Assembly: GCA_019239785.1 (NCBI GenBank)
Contig: JAFAZM010000130.1
Span: 1 to 10,967, forward strand
DNA length: 10,967 nt
Source: Sphingomonadaceae bacterium
GTDB taxonomy: Bacteria; Pseudomonadota; Alphaproteobacteria; Sphingomonadales; Sphingomonadaceae
Reading direction: 5' to 3'
Shown: one piece after another, positions 1-7,346 of the stretch
How positions within the stretch are numbered: position 1 is the first letter of the stretch
How the letters are laid out: every line of letters begins with the position of its first letter
Notes under the pieces: model-generated
What the model saw: only the letters and a program-made list of their open reading frames with translations
What the model was told of the DNA's origin: nothing
The model's database searches: none
Position numbers and translations under genes: made by a program

Positions 1-425
1 CCAAGCTCGACACGCGGCACCACGCGGCCAATGCTCGCCTGCGCGGCCGGATTGTAGAAGGCAGTGCCGATGCCGAGCGCGAAGGTGAGGCCGAGCAGCA
101 AAGCCGGCGTGACCATCCCCTTCAGGGCAAGCAAAGCCAGCAGCGCCGAGAGCGCGGCGATCCCGGTCTGCGCGGCAAGCATCACCTTGCGCCGGTCGTA
201 CATGTCCGCGACGGCGCCGCCGAGCAAAGCCAGCAGCATGATCGGCAGCTGGATCATCGTCTGCACCAAAGCGACGCGGTCGGCCCGGCCGTCGACCGCG
301 GTCATCAGCCAGGCGGCGCCGACCGACTGAATCGCATTGCCGAAATTCGCGGCAAGCGCGGACAGCAGCAGGATCAGGAACAGCCGGTGGCTGAGCGGCG
401 ACAAAGTGGAGCCGGGCGCGGGCAT
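1..425 (-). CDS. MFS transporter, MFS_3 (EntS-like) exporter family, N-terminal part
   Basis: This is the N-terminal 141 residues of an inner-membrane major facilitator transporter; the rest lies beyond the left edge. The protein starts MPAPGSTLSPLSHRLFLILL and continues with the SVGAAWLMTAV stretch typical of MFS_3 'transmembrane secretion effector' proteins, the family of the enterobactin exporter EntS. Hydrophobic segments lie near residues 14-43, 51-73, 83-101 and 104-124. The loop between segments 2 and 3 has MFS motif A (GGAVADMYDRRK, residues 69-80). The ATG at 425 is preceded by AGGGGAG, a good ribosome binding site. It lies 48 bases downstream of the DUF72 gene on the same strand and is probably co-transcribed with it and the asparagine synthetase gene. 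The substrate cannot be told from sequence; family members mostly export small molecules or drugs. Confidence 0.88.
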   Translation of the reverse strand, partial: MPAPGSTLSPLSHRLFLILLLSALAANFGNAIQSVGAAWLMTAVDGRADRVALVQTMIQLPIMLLALLGGAVADMYDRRKVMLAAQTGIAALSALLALLALKGMVTPALLLGLTFALGIGTAFYNPAAQASIGRVVPRVEL

Positions 426-473
426 GCTCCCCTGTCGCTGATTCGAGGACGGCTTTCCAGCTGTCACGCGCCC

Positions 474-1190
474 TCAGAGTCGGCCCAGCATCGCCAGCGC
501 GTCCCCGATCGCCGCCGAGGAGGCGGTGTTGTCGAACATGCACCACGTCTCGTGTCCGGCCTCCAGCTCGGCGCGGAGCTGTTCGGCATAGGCGTTGAGC
601 CGTTCGGGGCCGTAAGTCGAGCGGTAGAGCCGGGGCGTGCCATGCAGTCGCCAATAGGCAAGCCCGCGCCAGCCGCCGGGCAAAGCCGCCGCCGGCGTCA
701 CCGGCGGATCGGCGGCCACCCGGGCGACCCCCAGCCGCGCGAGCAGTACGCCGGCCGCCGCGTCGAACCAGCTCGGATGGCGCGGCTCGCAGGCGATGCG
801 GGCGGGGGTGCGCGACGCCAGGTCGGCGAGGAAGGCCTCGGCGATGCCCGCGTCGAAGGGGAATTTGGGCGGCAGCTGCACGAGCAGGATGGCGAGCTTC
901 GCGCCCAGGCCCTTCGTCTCCTCGAGGAAACGGTCGACCAGCTCGCCGCAGGCGACGAGCCGCCGCTGGTGGGTGATCGTCTTGGGCAGCTTCACCGCGA
1001 AACGGAAGTCGGCCGGCACGCTCTCGGCCCAGCGCGTCCAGGTCGTCGGGCGGTGCGGCCGGTGGAAGGAGGAATTGATCTCCACGCCCTTGAAGCGGGT
1101 CGCATAGCGCGCCAGCGAGGACTCGCCCGCGCCGAACGCGTCGGGCGCCGCCCCGATGCTCCAGCCCGCCGTGCCGACCACCGCCTCCAT
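474..1190 (-). CDS. DUF72 family protein (YecE-like)
   Basis: This 238-residue protein belongs to the DUF72 family, a TIM-barrel-like family that includes E. coli YecE and whose reaction is not established. The family hallmarks are present in order: VGTAGWS near the N-terminus (residues 5-11), VEINSSFHRPHRPTTW (36-51), FRFAVKLPKTITH (63-75), a KLAILLVQLPPKF strand (98-110), CEPRHPSW (134-141), YWRLHG (179-184) and the C-terminal CMFDNTASSAAIGDAL (217-232). Length and motif order match a complete family member. The ATG at 1190 is preceded by a modest AGGTG. Longer reading of the same frame upstream enters an out-of-frame shadow of the synthetase gene and is not real. It lies 41 bases after the synthetase stop, so an operon is likely. 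No catalytic role is proposed. Confidence 0.93.
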   Translation of the reverse strand: MEAVVGTAGWSIGAAPDAFGAGESSLARYATRFKGVEINSSFHRPHRPTTWTRWAESVPADFRFAVKLPKTITHQRRLVACGELVDRFLEETKGLGAKLAILLVQLPPKFPFDAGIAEAFLADLASRTPARIACEPRHPSWFDAAAGVLLARLGVARVAADPPVTPAAALPGGWRGLAYWRLHGTPRLYRSTYGPERLNAYAEQLRAELEAGHETWCMFDNTASSAAIGDALAMLGRL

Positions 1191-1231
1191 GCACCTATCA
1201 ACGCGGATTGGCGGCGCCTTGTGCCCGGTTG

Positions 1232-3139
1232 CTAGCGGGCCGCGTTCCAGGCCTGGAACATCAGCACGGGCCAGAGCGAGAAGGTCGCATCGCGGCGGCC
1301 GGCGAGATGCTCGCGCCAGCGCCGCGCGATCGCCGCGCCGTCGAAAAAGCCTTCGCGGTCGAGCCGGGCCGGTTCGAGCAACGCTTCGGCCCAGGGCTTC
1401 AGCGGGCCCTTGAGCCAGGCGCCGATCGGCACGCTGAACCCCGTCTTCGGACGGTCGAACAGATGCGCCGGCGCATGCCCGAACAGCAATTGGCGCAGGA
1501 TATATTTGCCGGTCCCGTCCCGGACCTTGAGCGATGCCGGGATGCGGGCCGCGACCGCGGCGACCCGATGATCGAGGAATGGGATACGCACCTCGAGCCC
1601 GTGCGCCATCGCCGCGCGGTCGACCTTGCAAAGAATGTCGTCGGGCAGGTAGCTGACCGCGTCGCAATACATCATCCGCACCAGATCGGGCGCGCCGCCG
1701 ACCTCGAAGTCGAAGGTGCGTCCGGCGCCGTCCGCCGGCGCGCCGACCACCGGCGAGGCCTCGCCGGTCCATTCGTCGCGGAACGAGCCGTAAAGGGCGG
1801 CGGCGCTGCCGACGGAGCGCAGGCGATGGAAGGTGCGGCGCAGCCGGGCGGACGGATAGGCCGGCCGCCGCGGCATCAAGGTCGCCAGCCCCTCCCAGGC
1901 GCGCGCCGGCACCCGGCCGAGCGCTGCGCCGGCGACGTGGCGGACCACCGGCGGCGTGCGCGCCATCGCCTGCCACAGCCGCGCCGCGGTCCGGTAGCGG
2001 GTGTAGCCGCCGAGCAATTCGTCGCCGCCGTCGCCCGAGACCGCCACCGTCACTTCCTCGCGGGCGAGACGGCTCAGCAGCCAGGTTGGGATCTGGGAGG
2101 GGTCGGCGAACGGTTCGTCGTAGATGGCCGGGAGCAGGGGGATGACGTCGCGCGCCTCGGCCGAGCCGACATAATGCTCGCGATGCTCGGTGCCGAAATG
2201 GCGGGCGACGGCGCGGGCGTGCGGCGCCTCGTCGAACCCCTGCTCCTCGAAGCCGATCGCATAGGTGCGCAGCGGCCGGGTGCCGTGAAGCTGCCAGAGC
2301 GCGACGATCGAGGAAGAATCGATCCCGCCCGACAGGAAGGTGCCGACCGGCACGTCCGCGATCGACTGCTCGGCGATCGCCGCCGCTAGCGCCGCTTCCA
2401 GCGCCTCGCGCGCCGCCGCTTCGTCGGACAAAGGTTCCGCGAGGCCGCGCTCGACGACGGCACGATAGGACCAATAAGAGGAGAGCTGCTCCCCGGCCTG
2501 GTCCACCCGCAGGATCGAGGCCGGCGGCAGCTTGAAGATGCCGCGGAAGATGGAGAGCGGCGCAGGGACGTAGCCGCGCGCCGCCAGAGCGGCGAGGGCG
2601 TCGCGGTCGATCTCGGCGTCGAAGCGGGAGTGCAGCCTGAGCGCCTTGAGCTCGGAGGCGAACAGAAACTCGCCGCCGATCCTGCCGTAATAGAGCGGCT
2701 TCTCGCCGAACCGGTCGCGGGCGAGGAAGAGGGCACGCTCCCGCCGATCCCACAGCGCGAACGCGAACATGCCAGCGCATCTCTGAAGAGTCCGCTCCAG
2801 CCCCCAGGCCTCGATCGCTTCGAGAAGGGTTTCGGTGTCCGAGTGGCCACGCCACTCCCCAGCCCCTTCGGCCGCGAGCGCAGCGCGCAGGGCGCGATGA
2901 TTGTAGATCTCGCCGTTGAAGCTGATCACATGGCGGCCGCTGTGCGAATGCATCGGCTGGTCGCCGGCGGCCGAAAGGTCGATCACCGCCAGCCGGCGGT
3001 GGCCGAGGCCGATGCCGGCGGCCGTATCCGTCCACACGCCTTCCCCGTCCGGACCCCGGTGGCGGAGCGAGCCCGTCATGCGCGCGACCAGGGCTGCGTC
3101 GGCGCGGCCGTTCGCGAGGATTCCGGCAATGCCGCACAT
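1232..3139 (-). CDS. asnB: Glutamine-hydrolysing asparagine synthase (AsnB-type amidotransferase)
   Basis: A 635-residue class II glutamine amidotransferase fused to an ATP-dependent asparagine synthase domain. It is expected to make asparagine from aspartate, glutamine and ATP in the cytoplasm, or to amidate a related carboxylate. The N-terminal half begins MCGIAGI, with the nucleophile Cys2 exposed after Met removal. It has RLAVID with Arg49, FNGEIYN (74-80) and Asp101 in HSDTET, all glutaminase site residues. The synthase half has the PP-loop SGGIDSS (270-276), SGDGGDELLGGY (368-379) and LPDDILCKVDRAAMAHGLE (498-516). I chose ATG 3139 over the upstream GTG at 3169 because Cys must follow Met; GGAAAG sits about 7 bases upstream. 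It is probably the first gene of the operon with DUF72 and the exporter. Longer AsnB forms like this also occur in surface polysaccharide or peptide loci, so the physiological substrate is uncertain. Confidence 0.93.
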   Translation of the reverse strand: MCGIAGILANGRADAALVARMTGSLRHRGPDGEGVWTDTAAGIGLGHRRLAVIDLSAAGDQPMHSHSGRHVISFNGEIYNHRALRAALAAEGAGEWRGHSDTETLLEAIEAWGLERTLQRCAGMFAFALWDRRERALFLARDRFGEKPLYYGRIGGEFLFASELKALRLHSRFDAEIDRDALAALAARGYVPAPLSIFRGIFKLPPASILRVDQAGEQLSSYWSYRAVVERGLAEPLSDEAAAREALEAALAAAIAEQSIADVPVGTFLSGGIDSSSIVALWQLHGTRPLRTYAIGFEEQGFDEAPHARAVARHFGTEHREHYVGSAEARDVIPLLPAIYDEPFADPSQIPTWLLSRLAREEVTVAVSGDGGDELLGGYTRYRTAARLWQAMARTPPVVRHVAGAALGRVPARAWEGLATLMPRRPAYPSARLRRTFHRLRSVGSAAALYGSFRDEWTGEASPVVGAPADGAGRTFDFEVGGAPDLVRMMYCDAVSYLPDDILCKVDRAAMAHGLEVRIPFLDHRVAAVAARIPASLKVRDGTGKYILRQLLFGHAPAHLFDRPKTGFSVPIGAWLKGPLKPWAEALLEPARLDREGFFDGAAIARRWREHLAGRRDATFSLWPVLMFQAWNAAR

Positions 3140-3250
3140 GCTACCGCTTTCCGCGCATTCGGGGCCCACTCCGCCGGCTCACCCGGTCCGCCTGGCGGCA
3201 GCTCCAGGATCGGGGAGCCAATTGTCAGACGGCGCGCGCTTTGGGAACCC

Positions 3251-3280
3251 GCATTGACGGCGGGCGCGAAGCCGTCATGC
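3251..3280. promoter_or_regulatory. Inverted repeat in the divergent intergenic region, next to a methyltransferase start
   Basis: TGACGGC (3255-3261) and GCCGTCA (3271-3277) are perfect 7-base inverted arms around a 9-base centre. Allowing one bulged T at 3254 or 3255, the arms extend to 10 pairs, with GCAT at 3251 pairing ATGC at 3277-3280. The repeat ends 7 bases before the methyltransferase ATG at 3288 and lies about 110 bases upstream of the divergent asparagine synthetase start. A possible -35 (TTGACG, 3254-3259) overlaps the left arm. This could be an operator or an RNA hairpin occluding the translation start. The binding protein is unknown. Confidence 0.4.
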
Positions 3281-3287
3281 TGCGGGT

Positions 3288-4130
3288 ATGATCTTTCCCC
3301 GCGATCCGCAGAGCGCCGCCGACGTCGGCGGCCATTATGACGAGCTCGACGAGACCTACCGGACCATCTGGGGCGAGCACGTCCATCACGGCTATTGGCG
3401 GACGGGACGGGAGAGTTCGGCGGAGGCGACCGACGCGCTGGTCGACGAGGTCGCGGCGCGGCTGGAGCTGAAGCCGGGCATGACGCTGGTCGACATCGGC
3501 TGCGGCTACGGCGCGACCGCGGCCAGCCTGGCGGCGCGCGAGGGTGTCTCGGTCACCGGCTTCACCCTGTCCGAGGCGCAGTGGCGGATCGCGGCGGCGC
3601 GCCCCGGCGCGCTCAGTTTCCGTTGTCACGACTGGCTCGACAACGGCCTCGCCGACGCCGCCTTCGACCGTGCTTATGCGATCGAAAGCTCGGAGCATAT
3701 GGTCGACAAGGCGCGCTTCTTCAGCGAGGCTTGGCGGGTGCTGAAGCCCGGCGGCCGGCTCGTCGTCTGCGCCTGGCTCTCGCGGACCGGGCCGAACCGG
3801 ATGGAGATCCGTCACCTGCTCGAGCCGATCTGCCGCGAGGGCCGGCTGCCGAGCATGGGCACGCGCGAGGATTACGAGGCGCTGGCCGCGGACGCCGGCT
3901 TCGCCCTGCTGCGCTACGACGACGTCAGCCGCGCGGTGCGCCGGACCTGGGCGATCTGCGCCGGCCGCGCCGCGCGCCGCCTCGCCACCGACCGCGCCTT
4001 CCGCCGCTTCGCCTTCGCCCGCACGACGAAGAACCGGTCGTTCATGCTCAGCGTCCCGCGGCTGATGGTGGCGCTGCGCACGGGGTCGATGCGGTACGGG
4101 GTGTTCGTGTGGGAGAAGGGTACGGACTAA
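3288..4130 (+). CDS. Class I SAM-dependent methyltransferase, tocopherol/cyclopropane-synthase-like fold
   Basis: A complete 280-residue soluble methyltransferase. The N-terminal HYDELDETYRTIWGEHVHHGYW (16-37, quoted as a landmark in two halves: HYDELDETYR and GEHVHHGYW) resembles the lid region of gamma-tocopherol, sterol and sarcosine-type methyltransferases. SAM motif I is LVDIGCGYGATAA (67-79). The acidic residue normally ending strand 2 is not obvious in VTGFTLSEAQ (89-98), as is usual in the cyclopropane-synthase-like group. Post-I motifs include FDRAYAIESSEHM (126-138) and LKPGGRLVVCAW (152-163). The acceptor is unknown; a lipid or small terpenoid-like substrate is a family-based guess. 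The ATG at 3288 has no clear Shine-Dalgarno sequence. It is transcribed away from asnB, and its end overlaps a repeat-derived palindrome. Confidence 0.88.
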   Translation: MIFPRDPQSAADVGGHYDELDETYRTIWGEHVHHGYWRTGRESSAEATDALVDEVAARLELKPGMTLVDIGCGYGATAASLAAREGVSVTGFTLSEAQWRIAAARPGALSFRCHDWLDNGLADAAFDRAYAIESSEHMVDKARFFSEAWRVLKPGGRLVVCAWLSRTGPNRMEIRHLLEPICREGRLPSMGTREDYEALAADAGFALLRYDDVSRAVRRTWAICAGRAARRLATDRAFRRFAFARTTKNRSFMLSVPRLMVALRTGSMRYGVFVWEKGTD

Positions 4131-4205
4131 ATCCCTTCTCCCGCGAGCGGCAGAAGGGGTGCACAGGCGTTTTCGGTTCTTACCCTCTTCCGCTTGTGGG
4201 AGAGG
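4111..4205. repeat. Cluster of intergenic palindromic repeat units, probable bidirectional terminator
   Basis: Three related G/C-rich segments lie at the end of the methyltransferase gene and in the convergent gap. GGGAGAAGGG (4111-4120, inside the coding end) is perfectly complementary to CCCTTCTCCC (4133-4142). The latter also forms its own palindrome with 4143-4158 (CCCTTCT against AGAAGGG, plus an inner CCGC/GCGG). A third unit at 4184-4205 pairs CCTCT with AGAGG and continues inward with wobble pairs. From memory, palindromes of this CCCTTCTCCCGCGAGCGGGAG type are common between genes of sphingomonads and other GC-rich proteobacteria. Lying between two converging genes, they could stop transcription both ways, though there is no long T tract. 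Confidence 0.6.
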
Positions 4206-4232
4206 ATAGGTGAGAGTCTGCCTTTCCTCTTG

Positions 4233-4640
4233 CTACCGCACCCGCGTCCAACGGGCCGATTGGCAGAGGAACAGCATCACGCAGCCCGTCACGGTCAGCG
4301 AGCCGTCGCCGTTGAGGCTCATCGTCGTGCGGTAGGAATGGCCCGACTTCGGATCGTAGGCGTGGCCGCCGGAGCCGTCCGCGGCGAAGCCGGTCAGGAC
4401 CGGCATGCCGAGGATCGGCCGGTTGCGCAGGTTCGGGTCGGGATTGTGCACGTCGCGGGTCGGCACGTTGGGGCCGCGGTCGAGCACCCGGAAGATCCAG
4501 CCGCAGGTGTGGCTGCCGCAGGGGCCGATATGGACGACGCCCTTATGGTCGTCGGTCAGCCAATAGCCGTCCATCGGCGAAGCCGCCGCGGCGGCGCTGG
4601 TCCACAGGCCCGCGAGGGCAAAAAGCAAGGCTGCACGCAT
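4233..4640 (-). CDS. DUF2147 domain secreted protein
   Basis: A complete 135-residue protein of the DUF2147 family, predicted periplasmic. Residues 1-20 (MRAALLFALAGLWTSAAAAA) form a signal peptide with cleavage likely after AAA. The mature part shows the family pattern: DGYWLTDD (24-31), VVHIGPCGSHTCGWIF (35-50), RDVHNPDPNLRNRPILG (62-78), GHAYDPKSGHSYRTTMSL (92-109) and LTVTGCVMLFLCQSARW (115-131). Four cysteines (41, 46, 120, 126) could form two disulfides, consistent with export. The function of the family is unknown; some members are found with envelope-stress genes. AGAGGA lies 9 bases before the ATG at 4640. It is divergent from the second methyltransferase, with only 57 bases between the starts. 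Confidence 0.92.
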   Translation of the reverse strand: MRAALLFALAGLWTSAAAAASPMDGYWLTDDHKGVVHIGPCGSHTCGWIFRVLDRGPNVPTRDVHNPDPNLRNRPILGMPVLTGFAADGSGGHAYDPKSGHSYRTTMSLNGDGSLTVTGCVMLFLCQSARWTRVR

Positions 4641-4697
4641 CGGCGTTATCCTCTAGTCTTGGTACGCCCCCGTTTCAACGGCGCGTCAGGAGATAAG

Positions 4698-5393
4698 ATG
4701 ACCAAGCTCGCGGTGCGTTCCCGCCAGGACGAGCAGATGGACGCCGCCGATCTCGATCCCGCGGTCTACGAAAAGGTTCTGCACGACCTCGCCCGGGTGA
4801 ACCGCTGGACCTTCACCGCGCAGCCGGTGCTTGCCTTCATGAAGCGCGCGGTGGCGGACGGGCGCGGCTTCCGGCTGCTCGACGTCGGCTTCGGTGACGG
4901 CGACATCCTGCGCACGATCGCCCGCTGGGCGCGGCGCCGCGGGATCGCGGCGGAGCTGGTCGGCGTCGACCTCAACGAGAAGAGCGTCGGCGCGGCCCGG
5001 TCGGTCACGCCGCCCGAGCTCGGCATCGACTATCGGGCGGGCGACTATCTCGACCAGCCGGAGCCGTTCGATTTCATGATCTCGAGTCAGGTCACCCATC
5101 ATATGACCGACGACCAGCTGATGACGTTCCTGCGCCACATGGAAGGGGAGGCACGGCGGGGCTGGCTGATCTGCGACCTGCACCGGCACGGTTTCGCTTA
5201 TTGGGGCTTTCCGATCCTCGCCCGGCTGATGCTGGTCCACCGCATCGTCCGCGAGGACGGCCGGCTTTCGATCGCCCGGTCCTTCCGGCCGGCGGAATGG
5301 GAGGCTCTGCTGGCCGAAGCCGGCGTGCCGGCCGGCGCTGCGCGGATCGTCCGCCGCTTCCCGTTCCGGCTCTGCGTCGAGCGGGTGCGCTAG
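4698..5393 (+). CDS. Class I SAM-dependent methyltransferase
   Basis: A complete 231-residue methyltransferase, not closely similar to the one at 3288. The N-terminal helices contain DPAVYEKVLHDLARVNRWT (20-38). SAM motif I is LLDVGFGDGDIL (60-71), followed by an acidic strand-2 end in LVGVDLNEKSV (87-97). The later FDFMISSQVTHHM (124-136) and RRGWLICDLHRHGFAYWGF (153-171) are characteristic of a bacterial group often seen next to type III polyketide synthase or FAD-reductase genes. Neither partner is present here. The substrate is unknown. The ATG at 4698 follows AGGAGA with four bases between, an excellent ribosome binding site, which rules out extending the frame upstream to 4194. Its stop codon overlaps that of the converging sulfotransferase. 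Confidence 0.9.
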   Translation: MTKLAVRSRQDEQMDAADLDPAVYEKVLHDLARVNRWTFTAQPVLAFMKRAVADGRGFRLLDVGFGDGDILRTIARWARRRGIAAELVGVDLNEKSVGAARSVTPPELGIDYRAGDYLDQPEPFDFMISSQVTHHMTDDQLMTFLRHMEGEARRGWLICDLHRHGFAYWGFPILARLMLVHRIVREDGRLSIARSFRPAEWEALLAEAGVPAGAARIVRRFPFRLCVERVR

Positions 5394-7285
5394 ATTTCGT
5401 AACCCATGAGCTCTGCCCAGGGCGCAAGCACCGGAAGCACCGGCGCCATCTCGTCGCGATAGCGCAGCCAGCGGCCGCGGGCGCTGGTGTAGAGCGGCTC
5501 GGCGACCTGGGCGTAGCTTGGCGTGCCGATATGCCGCCGCGCCTTTGCGCTGCCGATATGGTCGAGCAGCCGCGCGTCCCAGTCGAGGCCAAGGAAGGCG
5601 GCGAGCGGACGCAGCTCGGCTTCGGGATCGTCGATCACCCGCTCGTAGCGGATCGCATGGACGTCGAGCGGGAAGACTTCGCGGCAGCGCTGCCAATAGG
5701 CCATCACCGCCGCGTAGAGCGCGGCGGTATCGCCGAGATCGAGGAAGTTCGCCATCCCGCTTTTGGGATCGAAGCGGGTCATGAAGCCGCTCAGCACGAC
5801 GTCGCAGGGATGGCGCTCGGCGAAGACGAAGCGCGCTTCCGGGAAGAGGCGGTGGACGAGGGCGGTGTCGACGATGCCGAGCGGCAATTTGTCGACGACG
5901 AGCTTGCCCTTCGCCTCCGGCGCGATCGCGTCGAGCGCCGCGAAATAACGGGCGCGCAGCGCCTCGATGCCGCGCGCATCGAGGTCCGCCAGCCGCTCGA
6001 AGTCGCCGAGCGCTTCGGCGGCGGCGTGGAGCGCGGGCTTCTCCTCGAGCACGATCACATCCGGATGGCCGGCAAGCATCGTGTCGAGCAGGGTGGTGCC
6101 GGAGCGCGGAAAGCCGAACAGAAAGATGGGCGACGGCCGCGGAGGGGAGATTGCGGCCGCCGCCCAGTGCTCGTACCACTTTGGGGTTGTGGTCCGAAAC
6201 CGGCGTGAGATCATGTTGCGATAGTCTTCGCCCATCCGGGCGGTGCCGCCCGCCGCGGCTGCGGCCTGGCGGTTCATCTCGGCAAAGGCGGCGAAGGCGG
6301 CCTTGTGATCGCCGAGCCGGTCGGCGATCCGGCCGATCAGCTGCGCGCGCGCGCCGCCGTCGCCGGCCTCGGGCGCCGACCGCGCCGCCTCGAGCGCGTG
6401 CTCGAAAGCCCCCCGGCGGAACAGCAGCCGTGCACGAAGCAAAGCGGTTTCCGCCGGGGAGACGCCGATGGCATCTGCCTTGACCATCAGCGATTCGAAT
6501 TCGTCGATGCGGTTGTCCCGTTCGAAGAGATCCGCGAGCGCAAGTAAAGCGGGGACGCAGGCCGGATCGAGCGCCAGCGCTTCCCCGAGCGCCCGCTCCG
6601 CCGCTTCGGGATCGCCGAGCAGATCCTCGAGCCGCGCGATCGTGAGCCGGATGAGTGGATCGTAGGGCGCGGCCTGCGCCAGCGCGCGGGCGGCCCGCAA
6701 TGCTTCCTGGCCGCGCCCGGCCGCGGCCTGCGCTTCGGCGAGCCTGGCCCGGGCGGCGGGCTGGTCGGCGCGGAGCGCCAGCGAGCGGCCCAGCGCCTCG
6801 GCCGCGCCGGCGGCGTCGCCCTGCGCGAGCAGCGAGGTGCCGAGCCCGGTCCAGCTCTCGAAATCGCGGCCGTCGCGCTGGATGGCGCGCCGGTAGAGGG
6901 AGGCGGCTTCCGCATGGTCGCCGCGCCGCTGCCGCAGCAGCGCGCGGACGCGGAGCAATTCCGCCGGCTCGGGGCCCTCGATCCGCGCCTCGGCGACCGC
7001 CTGCTCGGCCTCCTCGATCCGGTCGGCGCCGATCAGCGCGCGGACCAGCTCGAGCCTGGGCAGCAGGTCGCCCGGGAGGAGGGCGGCGGCACGGCGGAGG
7101 TGCGGAAGGGCATTGTCCAGATCGAGCCGGCGTGTGTGGAGCATGCCCACGAAGAGGCGCAGGCCCGGATGGTCCGGCGCTTCGGCGACCGCCGCCTCAC
7201 CGGTCAGAATCGCACGCGACAGCTCCCCCCGACGGGCCAGTTCCATCGCCTCGCGCGCCTTCGGCGGGATCGACGCCAACACCAA
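5390..7285 (-). CDS. Tetratricopeptide repeat-sulfotransferase fusion protein
   Basis: A 631-residue cytoplasmic protein with about ten helical TPR-like units (residues ~15-345) joined to a PAPS-dependent sulfotransferase domain (~385-628). The 5'-phosphosulfate loop is FLFGFPRSGTTLLDTML (388-404). The 3'-phosphate binding element is ERHPCDVVLSG (490-500). The C-terminal GRWLRYRDEM (604-613) is also typical. It would transfer sulfate from PAPS to an unidentified hydroxyl or peptide acceptor recognised perhaps through the TPRs; such fusions are frequent in sphingomonads. The start is uncertain because no in-frame ATG lies at the front: TTG 7285, GTG 7282 and TTG 7279 all follow AAGGGAA (7286-7292), and the last has the best spacing. 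ATG 7246 would remove 13 residues without harming a domain. An ATG at 7295 is out of frame. Confidence 0.9.
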   Translation of the reverse strand: MVLASIPPKAREAMELARRGELSRAILTGEAAVAEAPDHPGLRLFVGMLHTRRLDLDNALPHLRRAAALLPGDLLPRLELVRALIGADRIEEAEQAVAEARIEGPEPAELLRVRALLRQRRGDHAEAASLYRRAIQRDGRDFESWTGLGTSLLAQGDAAGAAEALGRSLALRADQPAARARLAEAQAAAGRGQEALRAARALAQAAPYDPLIRLTIARLEDLLGDPEAAERALGEALALDPACVPALLALADLFERDNRIDEFESLMVKADAIGVSPAETALLRARLLFRRGAFEHALEAARSAPEAGDGGARAQLIGRIADRLGDHKAAFAAFAEMNRQAAAAAGGTARMGEDYRNMISRRFRTTTPKWYEHWAAAAISPPRPSPIFLFGFPRSGTTLLDTMLAGHPDVIVLEEKPALHAAAEALGDFERLADLDARGIEALRARYFAALDAIAPEAKGKLVVDKLPLGIVDTALVHRLFPEARFVFAERHPCDVVLSGFMTRFDPKSGMANFLDLGDTAALYAAVMAYWQRCREVFPLDVHAIRYERVIDDPEAELRPLAAFLGLDWDARLLDHIGSAKARRHIGTPSYAQVAEPLYTSARGRWLRYRDEMAPVLPVLAPWAELMGYEI

Positions 7286-7346
7286 TTCCCTTCATGCCCC
7301 GTCCTCCCGGCGCTACGTCCTCGCCCGTCCCGGCCGCCACGCGCGC

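Noticed and set aside
1208..2389. Plus-strand open frame of 393 codons antisense to the asparagine synthetase gene.
   Set aside because: It lies wholly opposite a gene with intact catalytic motifs, has low-complexity Arg/Gly/Ala composition and no recognisable domain.
474..3137. A continuous minus-strand open frame of 887 codons that would fuse the DUF72 domain to a long N-terminal extension.
   Set aside because: The first ~650 codons give Arg/Pro-rich, domainless protein out of frame with a clear asparagine synthetase. The DUF72 protein begins at its own ATG at 1190.
3188..3198. The palindrome CCGCCTGGCGG in the asparagine synthetase leader.
   Set aside because: Short G/C palindromes are expected by chance at this base composition, and nothing else supports a site here.
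1232..4130. Lasso-peptide cluster, suggested by an asparagine-synthase-like gene in a sphingomonad-like genome.
   Set aside because: The synthetase has a fully intact glutaminase site with Cys2, unlike lasso cyclases. No transglutaminase-like protease, recognition element or precursor peptide was seen nearby.
4194..4697. N-terminal extension of the second methyltransferase to 399 residues.
   Set aside because: The extension is antisense to a complete DUF2147 gene, and ATG 4698 has an ideal AGGAGA ribosome binding site and starts the conserved part.
4641..4697. Minus-strand TTGAAA plus TAGAGG at 17-base spacing as the DUF2147 promoter.
   Set aside because: The would-be -10 coincides with the ribosome binding site AGAGGA, which would leave it out of the transcript.
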